Of a DNA stretch of 64,000 nucleotides, positions 12,971 through 25,100 are shown in pieces (position 1 is the stretch's first letter; each line of letters begins with the position of its first letter). The notes beneath the pieces were generated by a model. It did not search any database. It saw nothing but the letters and a program-made list of their open reading frames with translations, and was not told where the DNA came from. A program made the position numbers and the translations under genes. Source of the stretch: Sarcocystis neurona. Its lineage: Eukaryota; Apicomplexa; Conoidasida; Eucoccidiorida; Sarcocystidae. The stretch spans positions 1,637,055-1,701,054 of the forward strand of contig KL647301.1 in assembly GCA_000727475.1 (NCBI GenBank), in the 5' to 3' direction.

Positions 12971-15900
12971 ATGGAAGTTGTAGCTCGAACTTTCTTCTCG
13001 TCCTTGCGTCTTCGAGGACAACCTCGCAGGGCGCTTCTGCCTGTTGCTGCTGCTGCTGCTGCTTCCCGGCACTTGATGAGCTGCACTACTTCGCACTCCA
13101 GCAGCAACGGCAGTGGAAACGACAGCAGCAGAGCAACCAGCAGCTGCCCGGAGAGTCACAGCTGCCAGACGGGAACACGCAGAATTACCACCTGCAACTG
13201 CTGCAGCAGTCAACGGAGGTGCAACGCATGTGGCTGCCTCTGCGTGAACAGCAGCAGCAACAGCAGCAGCTGCAGCAACAGCAGCAGCAAAACCTACCGC
13301 ATCATCAGCAGCAGCAGCACTATCTGCAGCAGTAATGCAAGCAGAAGCACCAGCAACAGCAGCACCTGCGGTAGTAGCGCAAGCAGCAGCAGGAGTAACA
13401 GCAGCATCTGCAGCAGTAGCGCAAGCAATAGCAGCAGCAACAGCAGCAGGAGCAGCAGTAGCAGCACTGCAACAGCGGAGAGTAACTGCGTCAATTCTCC
13501 GAGAGAGACCCCGTTAGCGGAGCTGCTTGTGGCTCAAGCAGCGCAGTCACGTCTCCGTGGGACTTCTGGCAACACACGCCGTTTTTTTTTCGGTGGCATG
13601 CAGGGCGCGGGCTGTTCGAGAGTTTCTCGTGAAGACTTCCTTTCTTGTTCGATTCCCCTCCCTGCATTCCGCTGCTTCAGCAGAAAAAGCAAATACGCCC
13701 GCAGCCTCCTCTGCAGCAGCTCCTGCGTGGGGAACCCGCGTTTTCCAGGCAGCAGAGGCGCCTGCCTTTGCCTCAGCAACAGCTCCCTCCATTTGCTGAG
13801 CAGCTGCAGGACTATGAGGACGACTACCAAGTGCAGCAGAAGCAGCAGCACCGCTAGCAGCAGCACCGCTAGCAGCAGGTGGCGGGTGAAGAGCGACAGG
13901 CGGTTAAGCAGCGCTACCTGCAGCAGCAGCAGCAGCAACAGCGCCACTGGCAGCAGCAGTACCGGCAGCTATAAGCTGATAACCAGGAGGTGGCTGAGCA
14001 ATACCATCGGCAGCAGCAGTAGCAGTAGCAGCAGCAGCCTGAACAGCAGTGTCGGCAGCAGCAACAGGACCGCAGGCAGCAACAGCAACAGCGCTTCATT
14101 TACCGACAGCAACGCCTCGCACAGGAACAGCAGCACTTCGTGCAACGACAGCAGCAGCAGCACTGCAGGTGAAAACAGCAGCAGTGGCAATACACCAGCA
14201 GACGGCGGCTCGGGGAAGGAGGCCAGTCACGCCGAGAGTCGCGAGCTGCTGCTTAAGCGTCTGACATATCAGGCCAGGCAGGTGCGGGCCATGCTCCACA
14301 TACAGAATGAAATCAGTCCTTTCATCCGAATATACACACATATATATGAAAGTTTAAGCGGCTGTGTGCTGCTTCGAGCTTCTCTCTCTTCAAGAGCGAA
14401 GCAGTGTCTGTGTTGGTCTTACGATATTGATGGCTGCATTTCAGAAGTCCCCAGGCAGCGCTGCGCCGCACACGCTGTGGGCTGTCTGTACACCCGAAAC
14501 TGCTGGCAGCGCAGCGTCCCAGGGAAAACGCGTCGTTTTCTGCGGGCAGTGTGCGAAGGAAAGTCCGTCCAACAGATGTGTGTGTCCCCCCCCCGTCACA
14601 TCTTCACTTTCCCCCCCCTCTTCGCTGCTGCTTCAAAAGTGCCCTTTTGCAGTACAACTCTTAAAGTATGGAAGGCGCTTCGAGTCTGAACAAGAGACTC
14701 GGTTTCTCATGCGCGCCTCTGACTTTTTTCCTGGGAAGTTTCTCTCGCAATTCTGCGTCGCTGTTTATGTACGTGTAGCTGCCTCACGTATACACCGCCG
14801 TTCGTCACTACGCTCCGCCTGCAGCTGCCCCGACGTATGGTGTCTCGTCACCTGCCTCTCCACAGATGTACGCGTATGTTCAAATAGATCTCTACGTATG
14901 TATTCGTGTACATATATCTGCAGGAAAAAGAGGTAGAAACTGATAAACTGTGTCTCTCTCCCTCTCCACATACATAAACATATGTATACATATATGTAAA
15001 TGTATGTATGTACATCCCTATGCAAACGTGTATGCATATCCACGAAGATAAACATACATGCATGGATATATATAGCTGTGCAAAGAGCTATGGATCCACA
15101 TATATATATGATTCGCTGCGTGTGTGAATATGTATGTATATGTGTGTGTATGTATACACATCTATATATATGTTGGTACAGATACATATATATATATATA
15201 TGAAACTGTACGTAGAAACATCAGTATATATATATATATATATGTGTGGTAGGGGGACCTACGTATAGGTGAGTACATCTTTCCACGCTGTCGTCTTCGT
15301 GTGTATCGGTTGCTCGTATCGAGAGTCACTTTTTTTAGTTTGCTGCTGCGGTTTGGCTGAGAGAGCTGCTTTCCCCCCGCGACTCCTGCTGTTCGTGCTG
15401 CTGCTTGTGTTGTGCAGGCAGACCGACGTGTTCACCTGCCCTGGCTCACAACTTCCTCTTCATGTCCTCTTCCGTCTTGTTAATCTTTTCCCTTTTCCTG
15501 TTCTCTTTCTTCGTATTTTTCCTTTTCTTCTCCTCTGTAGCGGGGATGGCTGGAGTTAGAACTTGTGTTGGGCGCGTTCGCCGAGAAGAACGCGGCACTG
15601 CTGCAACAAAGTGAGCAGGTATAGACGTCTTCCTCGACTTTCTTTTTCTGGCTCTTCTCTTCTTGCAGCCGCCTTCCCTTTCTCGGTCTATTTGTCTGTC
15701 TCTTCTTTTCGTTTTCTTCTCCTTTTCTTCTCAACTTGCGCTTCTCTTCGGTCGGCCTTTCCTCCTTCGCCTACAGCTGCTGCTGTTGCTGCTCCTGCTG
15801 CTGCTGCCCTGTCTCACCCGTCGTCCTTCTCCTGCTGCTACGACAGCTGCTGTTTTCTCTTCCGTCTTCCTCGTCTTTCGACCTTCGTACCGCTGCGGCG

Positions 15901-16970
15901 TCCTCTCTTTGTATTTATATGGGAAAGGCTCGTACACAGGCATGCACCGGTAGAGAACTTAGACACAGCTACAGAGAAAACGAAGTTTGACCTCCCACCA
16001 CCAGGCCCCAGGGCATGCTGCTGCAAGCGCACGTTCTTCGTCAGAAGAGAGCGAACCGAAAGAAACTGCAGCGACGGTAGACAAACGCCCGCAAGACGTA
16101 GATAAAGCCTCGCAAGACGTAAACTTCCGCAAGGCGTAGATAAACCCTCGTCGCGGGTAGAGGAAGTCGCGCGACGGGTAGACAAGCTCTTCTTTCCCTC
16201 TGTGTCTCTCTTCTTATCAGCTGTCAGTAAATATATATATATATATATGTGTACATGCGTGGACGTATATATGAATATATATACATAAGTGTACGTGTGT
16301 AACTCAAGAGCGCCGGATTTTTGGGGTCTTAGATTTTGCGCAGTTCTTCGGCAATTTGCAGAAGAAACGGCGGTTTATTGCTCCGACGGATAGACGCAGA
16401 AGCTTCGTGGGGCCAGCATTTGAAAACGCTATTTTGTCGGTTTGTTTATTCTTCTTCTTCTTGAAAGGGCCGTGCTGCGCTGAGAAAGGCGCATCTCTTG
16501 TAGGAGGTAGGAACACTGTCGGTTCTCGCAGCAGCTGCGAGCGCTGTACACATATGTAAATATATATGTATATATATATGTATGTAGAAGAAAAGAGAGA
16601 CACGAAAAGAAAGAGGGTGATGGGTGTCTTGCCGTCTGAACCTCCTCTGTGCGTCGGTAGTGTCGCATTTGCTTTTTTTGTTTCTGTTGTGGACAGAGAC
16701 ACAGGAGAAGAGCGGTGGATGTGCTCCCCCTTCCAGCTAAAAGTGTCGCACTTCCTTTCCGTGAACTACTTTTGTTCTTTGCAGGCGCTGCTCGAGTGGG
16801 AGAAAATCTTGGCAGAAGACAACCTCATTTTGTACGAATGTTTGGTGGGAGGGAGCGACGGCAGACGCGCAGCGGCGCCCGAGCGGCTGCAGAGGCTACC
16901 GCTGTGGCATGCGCTGTGCAGTTCTACGTTCCGCCAGTCAAGAGATGCTGACAACACAGAAGCAACTTGA
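12971..16970 (+). CDS. SDHAF2: Succinate dehydrogenase assembly factor 2 (SdhE/SDHAF2 family), with giant Ser-rich insert
   Basis: Members of this family help attach FAD covalently to the flavoprotein subunit of succinate dehydrogenase (complex II) in the mitochondrial matrix. Exons are 12971-14281, 15541-15618 and 16785-16970 (TGA), all joined in phase 0, giving 524 residues. The start ATG sits in the context caaaaATGg. It opens a basic, acid-free leader (MEVVARTFFSSLRLRGQP) that looks like a mitochondrial targeting peptide. Residues from about 36 to 410 are a Ser/Asn/Thr-rich tract from a CAG-type repeat read in the AGC frame. That frame alone stays open for over 1.3 kb while the Gln and Ala frames are broken by stops. 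The conserved domain spans the introns: LLLKRLTYQARQ, then RGWLELELVLGAFAEKN with the RGxxE motif (Arg438, Gly439, Glu442) needed for flavinylation, then LLEWEKILAEDNLILYECLV. SDHAF2 proteins are usually 100-180 residues. The exact C-terminus beyond the domain is less certain. Confidence 0.87.
13050..14190 (+). repeat. CAG-type trinucleotide repeat block inside SDHAF2 exon 1
   Basis: Interrupted CAG/CAA runs in the + sense. In the coding frame they read mainly AGC/AAC (Ser/Asn). The Gln frame is broken by TAG triplets and the Ala frame by other stops, which supports the Ser frame as the translated one. The apparent poly-Leu and poly-Cys frames on the opposite strand are shadows of this block. 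Confidence 0.85.
14300..15540 (+). other. SDHAF2 intron 1
   Basis: Begins gtgcgg at 14282 and ends ctctgtag at 15540. It holds poly-C runs (about 14585-14625), TA/GT microsatellites (about 14980-15245), a CTG-rich stretch (about 15340-15415) and a long pyrimidine tract before the acceptor. I see no exon in it. Confidence 0.7.
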
Positions 16971-17225
16971 AAGACGAGCGTTTCTACTGCCCGGCGTGGG
17001 AGAACAGACCACACGGTCGGAGGGGGACAAGCAGCAGATGAAAAGAAGAAGAAGCGACGCATGCGCGAGAGAGGAGAAGAAAAAGACGCACGAGAAATGG
17101 CGCCAGGAGAAGGACCTAACGGAAAAAGGAAGAAATGAGCAGCAGCAGGACGAGGCGGAAGAGAAGACGAGGCGCACTTGTGTATATGTGTGTGTGCTTT
17201 CCAGGCGAGAGAGCAACACAGTTCT

Positions 17226-17930
17226 TAGAGAGGGCATATAACAGGGAGAAGCAGCAGCAACGAAGCAGCAGCAGCGCTGCGTCAGCAGCAGGCAGAGAAG
17301 AAAGGAGCAGCAGCAGCAGCAGGAGAGCTGACTGCAGCCGCACAGACGTTGGACTGAGAAAAACAGCAGGATGTGCAGGAGGAGGCTCGCAGCGACAGCG
17401 GCAACGGGAGACCCAGCAGGTGGGAAGAAGTGTGCTTGAAAGAAGCAACAGCTGCAGCGCCAGAATTGCGGCAGCAGCAACCGGGGGAGCAGCAGCCGCA
17501 GCGACCGCGGCAGCAACACCCGCAGCGACCGCGGCAGCAAGACCGGCAGCAGCCACGGCAACAGAAGCAACAGCAGAAGCCGGAGAAAAGGCGGCAGCTG
17601 AAGGTAGTCACCAGGCAGCTCTACAGACAAAACAGAGGAAACAGCGACGAAAAGTTCTGTGGATCGCACCAGCAGACGTGTGGAGCGGGAACTGCAGCAA
17701 CAGCGGCAGGGGCTGAAGCCGCACCAACAGCGGCAGCAGCAAGAAGTGCACCATCGAGAGAAGTGAAGCGGCAGAAGATGCAGCCCCACAAGCAGCAGCG
17801 GAAGGTTGAGCAGAAGCGCAACGTTGAGCAGCAGCGCAAGGTCGAGCAACAACCTCAGCAACAGCAGTTGTGGTTGCAGAAACAGCAGCAACGCAGGCAG
17901 TCACAGCAGCAGCAGAAAGAGTAACACGAG
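17226..17930 (+). repeat. CAG-rich block after SDHAF2, with a Gln-rich open frame
   Basis: Starts about 255 bases after the SDHAF2 stop. Interrupted CAG repeats leave the frame 17373-17924 open for 184 codons, rich in Gln, Ala, Arg and Lys. It includes repeated KVEQ(Q/K)R-like steps. No domain is recognised. The CAG orientation matches that of exons on the + strand, so it may be 3' UTR, an unassigned exon of SDHAF2, or part of a separate gene. The region 16971-17225 before it is purine-rich and also open in one frame. Confidence 0.5.
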
Positions 17931-19156
17931 CAGGTGGGCACTCACACACAGCAGTGACAACCACATGGGAAGATTTGCTACAAGCTGCGGTGTACGTACA
18001 TCGTGTAGAGAGACCAAACGAGGACGACAGTAGGTGAGAAAGAAAGGAACAGTCCAGCGTAGCAGAGCTGCCGCTTTCGAACGTTTTCCTGGTTGTCTGC
18101 TCTTCATTGTCCTGATCTTCTAAATGAAGAAGACGGTTATCTGTCTCTTTCATCTATTTCCCGGTCCGCCCTAAAAAGGCCACAAACGCATGCAGAAGTT
18201 TCCTTTGATGCCACAGATGTCACGTCTCGGAGTAAGCAGCTGGAACAGACACAGAAATCTTCGGTATTATTTGCCACCCATGTAGATCTGTTGATGCGCA
18301 CCTTTGTCTTGATATGCCAATACATATAACGAGTATTTACGTATACATCCGCGTAGAGTGAATCATATATATTTATAGAGAGAGAGAGAGCTGGATGTTC
18401 AAGAATCTATGTATGTATATATATATATACATATATATGAGTATATAAACATACATATAGGGGTTTGATATACAGCTGTCAAGAGGAACGTTCAAGCAAA
18501 TAGTGTACGTATGTATGTATGTATGTACGTGTGCATGTACAGGAACGGGTATGCAGATACAGAATATGTATATATATACATAGATCTGCGCACACCTGTG
18601 TGTGTGTGTGTATCAGACAGCGATAAATCTGCGGCACTGCATTCCTCACGTCCCCACCTTAACGTATTCAAGATGCTCAGCACCGATGACGAGGTAGACA
18701 CGAAAGAGATCACTACACATATTCGTTCTACAAGTTTCAGCATTCTCTACTGATAACCGTAGCTACAGTTGGCTCCCCAAGTGTGCGCCCACGTGGGACA
18801 CACCTTTCTACACATACACATATACATACACAAGTATACGTATGTGCAAGCAGCTGTGTATCTATGCAAATGGAAGAAGAAGAAGACGTTTTGCATTTCC
18901 CGTTTCCTGCGTACATTTCAGATGTGAAAAGTGACGATCGAGCTGACTCTGTAGGGTAGAGACAGCAGGAACTGTGCAAAGTTTGCTGGTATTGATGTGC
19001 GGTAGAGACCTCAGGTAACGTGAAGAAGAATTTGAAACAAGGAGAATTGAAACGCGGTGGTTTCCACGCGGAATTCAAATCCTGGCTTTCCACGTCGTCG
19101 ATAGTCGTAATGCACTCTCCACGCTCTGCGCAGCGAACTCTTCAATTCTTTCCCCA

Positions 19157-19624
19157 TTGAAAAGAGGAAGTGCACTGCGTTCCACCTTAAGACATTCGAG
19201 ACGCAAACCTCTGCAGAGTGTTTTTCATCACTTCATACACCCGACTTTACCTAGACGTGAACGCCGGCTGCGGCCTGCATTCCGACGAGAGATCAGCAAC
19301 AAGGCCGAGAGCGCTGCTTTCTCGTCTTTCCCGAAACCGGCAGGCGGCTGCGATTTCTTCACAACTATGTGCGATAAACCAATTTTCGGCGCGGCACACG
19401 TTACCTGCAGCCAGGCGACCTGCTACTTCCTCGGTTTTCCGAGAGAAAAAAAGGTACCTCTACCGCTTAATCCTTCGTACATTCAAGGCAATTTTACGGA
19501 ACCACGCGGTACCGCGTATCTCAACGAGGCGACATGCTGCTGTTCTCTAAATAGTGTTGAGGAGAGGCCCACCATAAATTTCACGCAGATAGTACGAGTA
19601 CTCGCAAGTACTGCGCAGGATTGA
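19157..19624 (+). CDS. Hypothetical Cys-containing open frame
   Basis: An open frame of 155 codons in unique, non-repetitive DNA, ending in TGA. The nominal start is TTG; the first in-frame ATG is well inside (MCDKPIF, about residue 71). It is basic at the start and has several Cys in the C-terminal half. No family is recognised, and the opposite strand is also open over 19483-19929 (148 codons), so coding status and strand are unresolved. A perfect hairpin follows 46 bases after the stop. Confidence 0.2.
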   Translation: MKRGSALRSTLRHSRRKPLQSVFHHFIHPTLPRRERRLRPAFRREISNKAESAAFSSFPKPAGGCDFFTTMCDKPIFGAAHVTCSQATCYFLGFPREKKVPLPLNPSYIQGNFTEPRGTAYLNEATCCCSLNSVEERPTINFTQIVRVLASTAQD

Positions 19625-19669
19625 CCAGTGCAGTATCTGCTGGGACAGCTTGCCGCATTAGACGGAGCA

Positions 19670-19705
19670 AGAATGTGACGGTGCTTTGCGGCACCGTCAC
19701 ATTCT
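19670..19705. repeat. Perfect 15-bp inverted repeat (hairpin)
   Basis: The arm AGAATGTGACGGTGC and its exact reverse complement are separated by a 6-base loop (TTTGCG). No U-tract follows, and a bacterial-type terminator is not expected in a nuclear genome. It is the cleanest short hairpin I found in the window. Confidence 0.9.
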
Positions 19706-19913
19706 AGGATACTCTCTCTTCTCTCTTCACAAAAGGAAGAGGGAGCCGCATTTCCCACCAAGTGTATGCCCGGCTGTATAATAACGCATTTTTGCTCAGC
19801 ACCGGTGAAGAATCCGCTGTGATGGTCTCGTGCACGGTGAAGCGCATCGCCGTCGGGTTTCTTTCTTTCAGGTCTACAACGCAACCTTTGGCGCTTAGAA
19901 GTACCTGGCCACC

Positions 19914-20131
19914 AGGCAGTCTTGCTCATTATGGCGGGGTAAACTCTCTCTTACAACCACCCGTACATGGGGATCCTCGTAGAAGACGAAGCAGATGCAA
20001 CAGAAGACGATACGACGCATCACCTGCCGCGTAGCACTACATGGATGTTACGCAGCCTTGCTCACTACGGCGAAGTGAACACTATCTCTCACTAAAATCC
20101 GTACATAGCGATCCTGCTAAAAGACACAGCA
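19914..20131. repeat. Diverged direct duplication, about 80 bp, spaced 136 bp
   Basis: Copy 1 (about 19914-19994) and copy 2 (about 20050-20131) share CTTGCTCA(T/C)TA(T/C)GGCG, then CCGTACAT and GATCCT(C/G). They are diverged at roughly one base in four or five, so this is an old duplication. Confidence 0.65.
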
Positions 20132-20238
20132 TACGCAAAACGTTCCATAGTTACGCCTTGTACAGGCGCACAGACGTAGCTTTCGTCCCTAGCTGTGGAG
20201 TGCAGCTGCCCCGCTGGCGAATTTTGCTGCTGCTGAGA

Positions 20239-20707
20239 CGTTGGTCCGGCTGCGCCTGGCACTGACGACGCAGCGATTCTGAAACACGCCCCTGCGACTC
20301 GACTGGATAGTACCGCGCTCAAATTTCCTCCTGCTGCATCAGCTGTCCTGGATGTCACTGCTGGCGAGAGAGGGCCGTTCGAGATACTGCGGCAGCAGGG
20401 GCGCAGCCTGCTGCGTCAGGTTGCTGGTGCTCTACTCGGTGGACAATCTTCTATAAAGCTAAGTGCTGGCGCTGCTGCGACTGCTGCCGCCCTGAGGCGG
20501 CCACTGGAGTTGCTGCGGCCGACAATGCTCCTGGTGCTGCTTCTTCTGAAGAGGCTGCACTCAGTGCTTCGCCCTTCCTGGTGCTGCTGCTCAAGCATGT
20601 TTCTTCAGTTGTGGTGTTGCTGCGTCTACTTCAGACGATCGCGCTGCTGCAAACATCCCTGCATATTTTCTACACGTGCAGAGATTCACATTTATATAGA
20701 TATATAG
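20239..20707 (+). CDS. Hypothetical open frame, possible exon
   Basis: The + strand is open here for about 155 codons. The first two thirds look protein-like (VLDVTAGERGPFEILRQQ), then turn into Leu- and Cys-rich sequence read from CTG repeats. It begins right after a CTG run ending in TGAG, which could serve as an acceptor. No ATG start and no family match. The minus strand is also partly open (20092-20358 and 20416-20598). Confidence 0.2.
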
Positions 20708-21417
20708 TAGTACAACAGATAAGCACGTCTTTATGTGTAAATATACACGAATCCCTACGTCTCTAAATGAATGCACATGTTCGTCCTTCTTTCTAAAAGA
20801 AAATAATGAATCTGTGCTCACGTACGCACAGAGAGAAACAGAGTGTGCGCTTACGCATGCGAATAGAGCACTCCTCTGCGTCCCCTACGGTAAACAAGTG
20901 TAACACGAATTCACGTATATACAAAAGGTACAGCTCCGCTCCTACAGATACAACTGAACTTCTGAGGCTCCACTCGGAAGAGTTTTTACGCGACGTATGC
21001 TTGATGGACATAGTGCACCACTTATAACGGTAACAATGAAGATAATAGCGCTTTTCCGTAAACAGCACGTATGACGTCCCGAAAACTAGTCTCTGTATTG
21101 TACCCTGTCCGAGCCTAGCGTGCACACACACGGTTTCCCCGCGGCTGCCTGTACATACGTCAGTTATCGTCTATGCGAATGAATGTAATGTATAGATATT
21201 GACCTGTGTATGGAGTCTTTATTTCCGTAGCCTATGAACAGAGATGGGCAAAATGTTCAGCTGCGTGTGTATGTGTGTGTGTGTATATGGAGTGTACCGT
21301 TGTAGCAGCAGAGCGCAGCATAACACAGCGGGAGCAATTGTCACGGCCGCGGGAGAGGTAGCAGGGAAGAGGCTGGCAGAACTCGTTGGAAGACCAGCAG
21401 TAGAAGCAACAGCACAC

Positions 21418-21670
21418 AGGAGCTGTTTAACCGCAGGGGCAGCAGCACCAGTAGATCAACAGGAAGCGGAGACATACCCGCAGTAGACACCACTGCAGCG
21501 GCAGCGTGTAGCACACACGGTTCTCGACGACAGAAAGCGATGTGATAGGTAGGCAGCAGGAGGAGCTGCTTAACAGCAGAAGCAGCAGCACCACTAGATC
21601 AACAGGAAGAGCAGAGATAGCAGAGATCGCTGCAGCGGCAGTGTCTAACACAGCTTTCGACGACAAGAGA
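21418..21670. repeat. Imperfect tandem duplication, period about 143 bp
   Basis: Copy 1 starts AGCTGTTTAACCGCAG at 21421 and copy 2 AGCTGCTTAACAGCAG at 21564. Both continue through CAGCAGCACCA(G/C)TAGATCAACAGGAAG to TTCGACGACA. Interrupted CAG repeats lie within and after it (about 21690-21770). It sits just upstream of PIG-L and may be part of its 5' leader. Confidence 0.75.
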
Positions 21671-22178
21671 GGGAGGTGTGGTTGGGAGGGACGTAGCAGC
21701 AGCAGCAGCAGCAGCAGCGGTAGAGCCCCAGCAGCAGCACGCGCGGCGGCGGCGCGCAGCACGAGCAGCGGTCGTCTCAAGAGCAGCAGTGCACACGCAT
21801 GCGCTTGCCGCTTTGTTGTATACCGTCTCCGAGCTTCTTTCATTTATTGGCATTTGCTGTTGCAGTTCTCTTGGCGGTTACATGCATTTCAAAATTCAGA
21901 TGGTCGGTTTTCAGTGTGCATGTTTTTCTTCGTCCCGTCTTCCGGACCCTGCGTCTCCTCCTTCCGTAGTTTTAACGGGCTCACCGTATTTCTCGTTTCT
22001 CCCGGCGCAACTTTTCTCATTTGTGGCTCTTCTTGACAGGCGTGCTTCTCCCTTTCTTCCTGCTTTTCGTTGTAGCGTGCTCCGGCTGTGGCTCTTGCCT
22101 TTCCTCCCGCCTTGTAGGACTTCTTCCCTTTTTCACTTCTCCGCGCCTCAGCGTTGTCCGCGACGGCGCTTCTCAGCG

Positions 22179-25100
22179 ATGACAGGAACGTGGCACGCGC
22201 ACGAGCTGCAGCGGGGAGGACCGCTGCAGCTGCTGCTGCTGCAGACACCTTCCGACTGGCTGCTGCTGTTGCTGCTGCTGGTCTCTGTGTCGGGATGCGT
22301 TGTCTCTCTCCTGCTGCACGCACAACATGCACATATGCAGCGCTTCCTCCTCACTATCCTCTCCCTGCTTCCACGAGAGACTGCTGCGGCCCTCGTGGCA
22401 CGCCAGCAGCAGCGACGCGAACAGCAGCAACAGCAGCCGCAGGACGCGAAGGAAGAGGGGGAGGAGCAGCAGCACCAAGAGGACAAGAAGAAGAAGGAAC
22501 AGGAAGAGCAGCATCAGCAGAAGCAGCAGCGCGTCGGCGAATTGCGTAGCGGCCAGCAGGAGCCGGCAAGCACAACAGCAGAAGAAGAAGGAGAAGAAGA
22601 AGAAGAACCTGCAGGAGCAGCCGCAGCAGCGGCTGGAGAAGCAGCAGACGTGCAGTCTGCTTCTTCTTGCTGCTTCTCAACAGAAGCAGCGTTCTCTGCG
22701 GCGGGGCGCAGCGACAGCGCCTCCTGCAGGAGACGCGGGGCCCCCGGTGAGCGTACAGCCGAAGCTCCCGTCTACCAGCAGCAGCAGCGCACCCCACAGG
22801 CCAACGAGCAGCAGCAGCAGGAGGCTCGTGGCGAGCAGCAGCAGCGGCAGCACACCACACAGCCCCAGCAGCAGCAGCAGGAAGGTACGCATGCCAAGGA
22901 GGAGGACGGGAGACGGGCAGCAGCAGAGGGAGACGGCGTGCGAGTCTGCATCATAACGGCACACCCGGACGACGAGACGATGTTCTTCGCTCCGACTTTG
23001 AAGCTGCTTGCTGCTCGACCGATGCTGTTCAATCCCCACATTTTGTGTCTTTCAAATGGTACTCACTTTTCGTTTTCCTGCAGAAGCACGACGAGTCGTG
23101 CCTTCTCTTTTTTGTGGGGAAGTCTGCGCGCTGAAAAGAAAGTCAGAAGCACTCGATTGTCCTTCCTAAAAAGTCTTGCAAAGCCACACAAACATATATG
23201 TGGGAACGGATCTACGTACGCCTGTATAGATACGCATATATATATATATATTTATATTAACACGGCACACGTAGTGTGGTCCTTGGAGAAACTCTCGTCT
23301 ACGCACACATCAGTATCTTTCTTGCTGTACCCATTCCTCACGCTATATACACATCCACATCTGTCTACATATATATATATATATACACACCCATACATAT
23401 ATGTCTACATGTATATATATATATCCGTACATTTATACACACACATATGTGTACATGTATGCACCCATCCATATATATATATATATACGTATATACACGG
23501 CCATCCATGCATAAATATACATTTATACCCATACATTTATACATCTGTATATAAATAGTATATCGGTGTCCTCACGAGTAGTATATGTATGTATGTATCC
23601 GCGTCTCTTGACGCAGGTACACATTTCTTCATAGGTCCCATGGCGCAGATACACTTATCTACATTTCTCTGTTTGTTTGTATTTGTATACACATATATAT
23701 ATATGTATATGTATATATGTGTATATATATGCGAAGGTGTTGACTTCTTTGTGTCGGAATTTCTTTTTCGTGTGGATGACGCCATTTTTTTCTGCCACGA
23801 TGGGGTCGTTTGTGTGTCTCTTCCGTGTCTCACTTTTGTTTGAAGTTCCCTCCTTTTCGCCGCTTTTTGGCCGAAACCTCCGCCGGTTCGCCCCGCGGGT
23901 GGCCTCCTCTGCCCGGCCGCCCTTCGCTGCTTCCGCTGCTGCCTGCGTCTCTGCGTCTCTCAGACAGCCCCGCCGTTTCTCCAGGCGGGTCTCCGCATAT
24001 ACGGCGACCCGCCATGCGTGTTCGTGCTGCGCTTTTGAGGGGAGGGACCCTACGAAGTCCACACAAAATTGGAAGTCTTTCTTTTGGCTGCCTTCCAATT
24101 CACGGTATACTGCGTGCTTGCATGTAGATGTGTATGTGTACGTTTGTAACTGGGTTCCTCAGCAAAGACAGGTCAGTAGTAGTTTGGCTGCATTTCTACG
24201 GAACGCCTTTTTTTACTCGCTCTCTATACATATACGCTGGTGTGTAAATCTGTATATTTCTCCTCACCTATACATATATTTGCATATACATAGATACATA
24301 TATATGTTCGTGTATATGTGTATATGTACGTGTGGATATCTCTGTATGTATGTATGTATACCTGTATGTGTATATCTGCTTTCACACATATATATGTATT
24401 GCACCTACTCGTAGACGTATACAAACGTGTATATGGGGAAGACAGCTGCCCACGATTGTGTTTATCTTTTTCCGGAAAAGTGGATTATTTTCTCTTTTGA
24501 CGTGGGTGGGGGGCGTCGGAGGTTATGAGGGCCGAATTTGCTGCTCGTCACTCGGCCGCGCAGCTCTCGTCTTCAAAACTTCTCCGCACTTGTCTCTCCG
24601 CCAAAATGTCTTCTTCTCTCCCCGCACTCTTCAAACTTCCCTATATACCTGTGTTTCCACACATATATATATATATATGCACGCCAAAATACACATATAT
24701 ATCTGTGCATGCGTGTACGCGATCCTGTGTGTGTGTTTATACATAATTGTTGATTTGAAAGGTCGATATCCAGCCAAGTAGGCGTCTTTTTTTCTTCTGT
24801 ATCTCTCTCTCTCTATATATGTGTGTGTATTACTTATATGTGTTACATGCAATATACACACGTACATATATATGTATGGTATATATAAGCACGTATATTA
24901 TATGTGTATGTACATAGTTATATATGTGTGTGCGTATATGTTGATAGAGATTGGTGTGGAGTGTATATATATAATATCTTCGTGCAGATTGTTGTGTATG
25001 TGTGTTCGTGTAGAGTATTTTGGAAAACGAGAGGAGATTTGTGTAGCCGTTGCGAGCACTTTCAATTCGTGGCGATTTGTGTCTGCAGCGTTCCCCTTTT

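Larger units (their letters stand above)
17931..21200. other. Region between SDHAF2 and PIG-L, no assigned gene
   Basis: Contains TA/GA/GTAT microsatellites (about 18340-18610), unique sequence with two low-confidence open frames (19157-19624 and 20239-20707), a 15-bp-stem hairpin at 19670 and a 136-bp-spaced duplication at 19914. No splice chain could be built across it. Confidence 0.4.

Noticed and set aside
13294..14190. Poly-Leu and poly-Cys frames opposite the CAG blocks
   Set aside because: They are antisense shadows of the repeats in the coding strand.
12911..14689. A single 592-codon open frame
   Set aside because: Only 12971-14281 is accepted as coding. The SDHAF2 domain requires splicing at 14281 to 15541, and the sequence after 14282 turns into intron with microsatellite.
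21678..23558. A 626-codon open frame around PIG-L exon 1
   Set aside because: The part before 22179 and the part after 23058 do not match the family. The catalytic frame needs the donor at 23058 and the start at 22179 gives the expected N-terminal membrane helix.
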